Origin: JBOFSQ01 sp051651625
GTDB lineage: Bacteria > Planctomycetota > Planctomycetia > Pirellulales > Thermoguttaceae
Assembly (NCBI GenBank): GCA_051651625.1
Contig: JBOFSQ010000042.1
Span: 1-7,723, forward strand
DNA: 7,723 nt
Reading direction: 5' to 3'
A model generated the notes under the pieces. The model searched no databases and was not told the DNA's origin. It saw nothing but the letters and a program-made list of their open reading frames with translations. The position numbers and the translations under genes are program-made. How positions within the stretch are numbered: the first letter of the stretch is position 1; every line of letters starts with the position of its first letter. Of this stretch, positions 6,002 through 7,723 are shown piece after piece.

Positions 6002-7324
6002 TTAGTACGAGGCAGACTCACCGCCATTCTTGGAGCCAAGTGCTCCCCAAACACCGTAAGGTGAACTACCAGATGTGACAGGCGAAACGGAAAAGTTGGG
6101 GCCAGTGTTGATTGTATCCGACACGAATCGCACCGACCCGTCCAGAAAACCAGCATTGACCCCGCCTGAATGAAAACTCGTTGGGCCAGCCATTAACCGT
6201 CCAACCTGCAGGCCTGTATCAGATGAGCTAAAGCATGCAGGTGCATTCGGCGGCATAATCGTCGAAAAAGTCGTAAAAAAGGGAATCGAATCCGCCCAAC
6301 GCATTCCACCTAAAACGACATTGCCGAGTGTGGCGTTTGCAGTAGAAACATAAACGCCACCGTTTCCACCCAAGATTCTACAAGCCTGCGGATTTGCCAC
6401 GATTGCGGTGGTAACATCTAACGTGTTAGAGACGGCTGTAGGTTGATTCCAAGCATATCCTGTTCGAACACGCGAAAGCGTTGTGGGCATCGAAATCGCT
6501 CTTTCACTGACCGCAATCGTATTGCTTGTACCATCAGTGGCGGCACCAAATCCAAACCACACCATCGGCCCGAACAGTCCGCGAGTGCGGTTTTCAGGGA
6601 GTACACCTTTGCCGGTGGTGGAATACACATTGTTTTGGTCGGCTCGCAAAATTGCGGTAGGCCAATCCCCCACACACACCCTGTAATTGGTGCGTCCAAG
6701 ATCGTTCGGGGCAGCAGTAAAACCTCCCATATCAGAAGGACACAGGAAGGTGTCAATTTTTGAGACAAATGGAATCGTCGAAGCGGTGGTACTCGTCGGA
6801 TATTGAGTCAAGACGACACTCCAAGGTTCCACAGGCGGCATTCCCGTAATAGTATCGTACAGGGAATTTTGCTCGATATACGGCAATATCGCAACGAATG
6901 CACTAAACCGCATGCGGTTTCCGCGCGGACTTGAAGCATTATCTCCGTAGATACCATAACTTGCAGAAGGCAAAGAGTTTGCCACGTCGTGATAGTTTTG
7001 AATGGCAAGAGCAAGCTGCTTGAGTTTGTTCGTGCATTGCATTCTTCTCGCCGCTTCGCGTGCAGCCTGAACTGCGGGCAGCAGTAGGGCAACGAGAACG
7101 CCGATGATGGCGATTACTACCAGAAGTTCAACGAGCGTAAAGCCGCTACGAGAATGGTCACCGCGTCGAGAAAGAGCGGAGCAAACGGCGTCGCAGAAGA
7201 CGCCAAAGAGTGAAGCGGGTTTAGCTGTATTGCCCCCCCCCCCCATCTTAACATGCGAGGAGTTTTCCGCAGTCAAATTGTTGTCTGCTGCGTACAACAC
7301 GTCGTTTTTCGCGTTCGTAGTCAT
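6002..7324 (-). CDS. DUF1559 family protein with an unusually long leader and internal G12 tract
   Basis: This 440-residue paralogue of the 4745-5878 protein has GFTLVELLVVIAIIGVLVAL, AREAARRMQCTN, DGTSNTIAVSE, the C-terminal HSGGVNAGFLDGSVRF (H-X9-DG) and the end YGVWGALGSKNGGES. Cleavage is expected between G61 and F62, so the leader is 61 residues instead of the ~10 seen in its neighbour. That leader contains a Gly4 stretch (28-31) encoded by a run of 12 G, two Cys (44, 48) and a basic RRGDHSRSG just before the cleavage site. ATG at 7324 is well supported: AAGGAG (7337-7332) lies 7 nt upstream, and a TTG at 7342 would overlap that site. No in-frame ATG, GTG or TTG lies between the G tract and the prepilin motif, so the long leader cannot be trimmed by choosing a start after the tract. 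It appears to be transcribed alone, with its own promoter and terminator. An inner-membrane envelope role is inferred from the family. Confidence 0.93.
   Translation of the reverse strand: MTTNAKNDVLYAADNNLTAENSSHVKMGGGGNTAKPASLFGVFCDAVCSALSRRGDHSRSGFTLVELLVVIAIIGVLVALLLPAVQAAREAARRMQCTNKLKQLALAIQNYHDVANSLPSASYGIYGDNASSPRGNRMRFSAFVAILPYIEQNSLYDTITGMPPVEPWSVVLTQYPTSTTASTIPFVSKIDTFLCPSDMGGFTAAPNDLGRTNYRVCVGDWPTAILRADQNNVYSTTGKGVLPENRTRGLFGPMVWFGFGAATDGTSNTIAVSERAISMPTTLSRVRTGYAWNQPTAVSNTLDVTTAIVANPQACRILGGNGGVYVSTANATLGNVVLGGMRWADSIPFFTTFSTIMPPNAPACFSSSDTGLQVGRLMAGPTSFHSGGVNAGFLDGSVRFVSDTINTGPNFSVSPVTSGSSPYGVWGALGSKNGGESASY
7233..7244. repeat. mononucleotide tract, 12 C on + (12 G in the coding strand)
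   Basis: A run of 12 C lies inside the leader of the 6002-7324 gene, encoding the end of Met27 and Gly28-31. Only tracts of 12 (or 12±3) keep the frame. With 13 G the frame stops four codons later (caa tac agc taa). With 11 G it runs on and stops at a TAG inside the prepilin motif. It is the only such long homopolymer in the window. Confidence 0.9.
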
Positions 7325-7352
7325 AGTACGTCTCCTTATCAAAAGTGGAAAA

Positions 7353-7368
7353 TTGGGAACGTCCCCAA
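7353..7368. promoter_or_regulatory. 16-bp near-perfect palindrome in the untranslated leader
   Basis: ttgggaacgtccccaa reads the same on both strands except at one symmetrical pair. It lies just downstream of the predicted transcription start (~7376) and 15 nt before the ribosome site of the 6002-7324 gene. A repressor operator or a small leader hairpin are both possible. Confidence 0.4.
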
Positions 7369-7382
7369 AACTGATTACGCGG

Positions 7383-7410
7383 AGTGTACGGCGGGTTTTT
7401 GATTCGTCAA
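7383..7410 (-). promoter_or_regulatory. probable sigma70-type promoter of the long-leader DUF1559 gene
   Basis: On the - strand TTGACG (7410-7405; five of six consensus matches) is followed after 16 nt by TACACT (7388-7383; four of six). The predicted start near 7376 gives a ~52-nt leader before the ATG at 7324. The -35 box lies about 35 bp from the edge of the 31-bp tandem array. Confidence 0.5.
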
Positions 7411-7444
7411 GCAGGGGGAACGATTTTTTTCAGCGTTCTGACTT

Positions 7445-7723
7445 CGGGCACTCGCTTACGCTTCGCGTTCTGATTCGGGCACTCGCTTACGCTTCGCGTT
7501 CTGATTCGGGCACTCGCTTACGCTTCGCGTTCTGATTTGGACACTCGCTTACGCTTCGCGTTCTGATTTGGACACTCGCTTACGCTTCGCGTTCTGATTT
7601 GGACACTCGCTTACGCTTCGCGTTCTGATTCGGGCACTCGCTTACGCTTCGCGTTCTGATTTGGACACTCGCTTACGCTTCGCGTTCTGATTTGGACACT
7701 CGCTTACGCTTCGCGTTCTGATT
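7445..7723. repeat. 31-bp tandem repeat, nine full units, reaching the window edge
   Basis: Units begin at 7445, 7476, 7507, 7538, 7569, 7600, 7631, 7662 and 7693. Each is exactly 31 bp and shares the core cactcgcttacgcttcgcg and the end ttctgatt. They differ only in the first four bases, cggg (units 1, 2, 3, 7) or tgga (units 4, 5, 6, 8, 9). A partial unit end (gcgttctgactt) precedes the first. There are no unique spacers, so this is not a CRISPR array. Since 31 is not a multiple of three, it cannot encode a repeated peptide in one frame. The true length is unknown because the array continues to the last base. Confidence 0.95.

Noticed and set aside
7445..7723. CRISPR array
   Set aside because: The 31-bp units are head to tail without spacers, and no cas gene is present.

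Overview
The window looks like a chromosomal segment from a member of the phylum Planctomycetota. The main evidence is three genes of the DUF1559 family: two complete and one cut by the left edge. This family pairs a type IV prepilin-like N-terminus (GFTLVELLVVIAIIGVLVALLLPAVQAAREAARR) with a C-terminal H-X9-DG motif and is greatly expanded in planctomycetes. A small lipoprotein with a carboxypeptidase-regulatory/transthyretin-like fold and a secreted DUF1080 (3-keto-disaccharide hydrolase-like) protein point the same way. No genus can be named from the sequence.

Layout. The left half is read on the + strand. It holds the last ~65 codons of a DUF1559 protein (to 197), a 387-bp intergenic stretch with repeats and a good sigma70-type promoter, a secreted DUF1080 protein (585-1493), a repeat-rich spacer, and a class II CCA-adding-enzyme-like nucleotidyltransferase with an HD domain (1624-3018). 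It meets the right half tail to tail at 3018/3067. The right half is read on the - strand. From the right edge inward it holds a nine-unit 31-bp tandem repeat running off the window, a promoter with a palindrome in the untranslated leader, a DUF1559 gene with an unusually long leader and a 12-G tract (7324-6002), and a terminator. A second DUF1559 gene (5878-4745) and the lipoprotein gene (4685-4215) follow as a probable operon ending in a strong intrinsic terminator (4106-4069). After that come a large nested inverted repeat (3894-4036) and a coiled-coil plus PD-(D/E)XK nuclease-fold protein (3741-3067).

How the parts fit. The DUF1559 proteins and the lipoprotein are probably cell-envelope components. 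The pseudopilin-like N-termini anchor in the inner membrane, and the lipoprotein carries a small beta-sandwich domain. The DUF1080 protein probably acts outside the cytoplasm on a carbohydrate. The CCA enzyme is tRNA housekeeping and seems unrelated to its neighbours. There is no sign of a phage, transposase, CRISPR array, tRNA or rRNA.

The most interesting points are not new protein families. They are (i) the in-frame G12 tract in the DUF1559 leader, where one base lost or gained would abolish the protein, (ii) the 31-bp array with two unit types and a lone degenerate copy 7 kb away, and (iii) the ~140-bp nested inverted repeat. I found no convincing undescribed multi-gene system.
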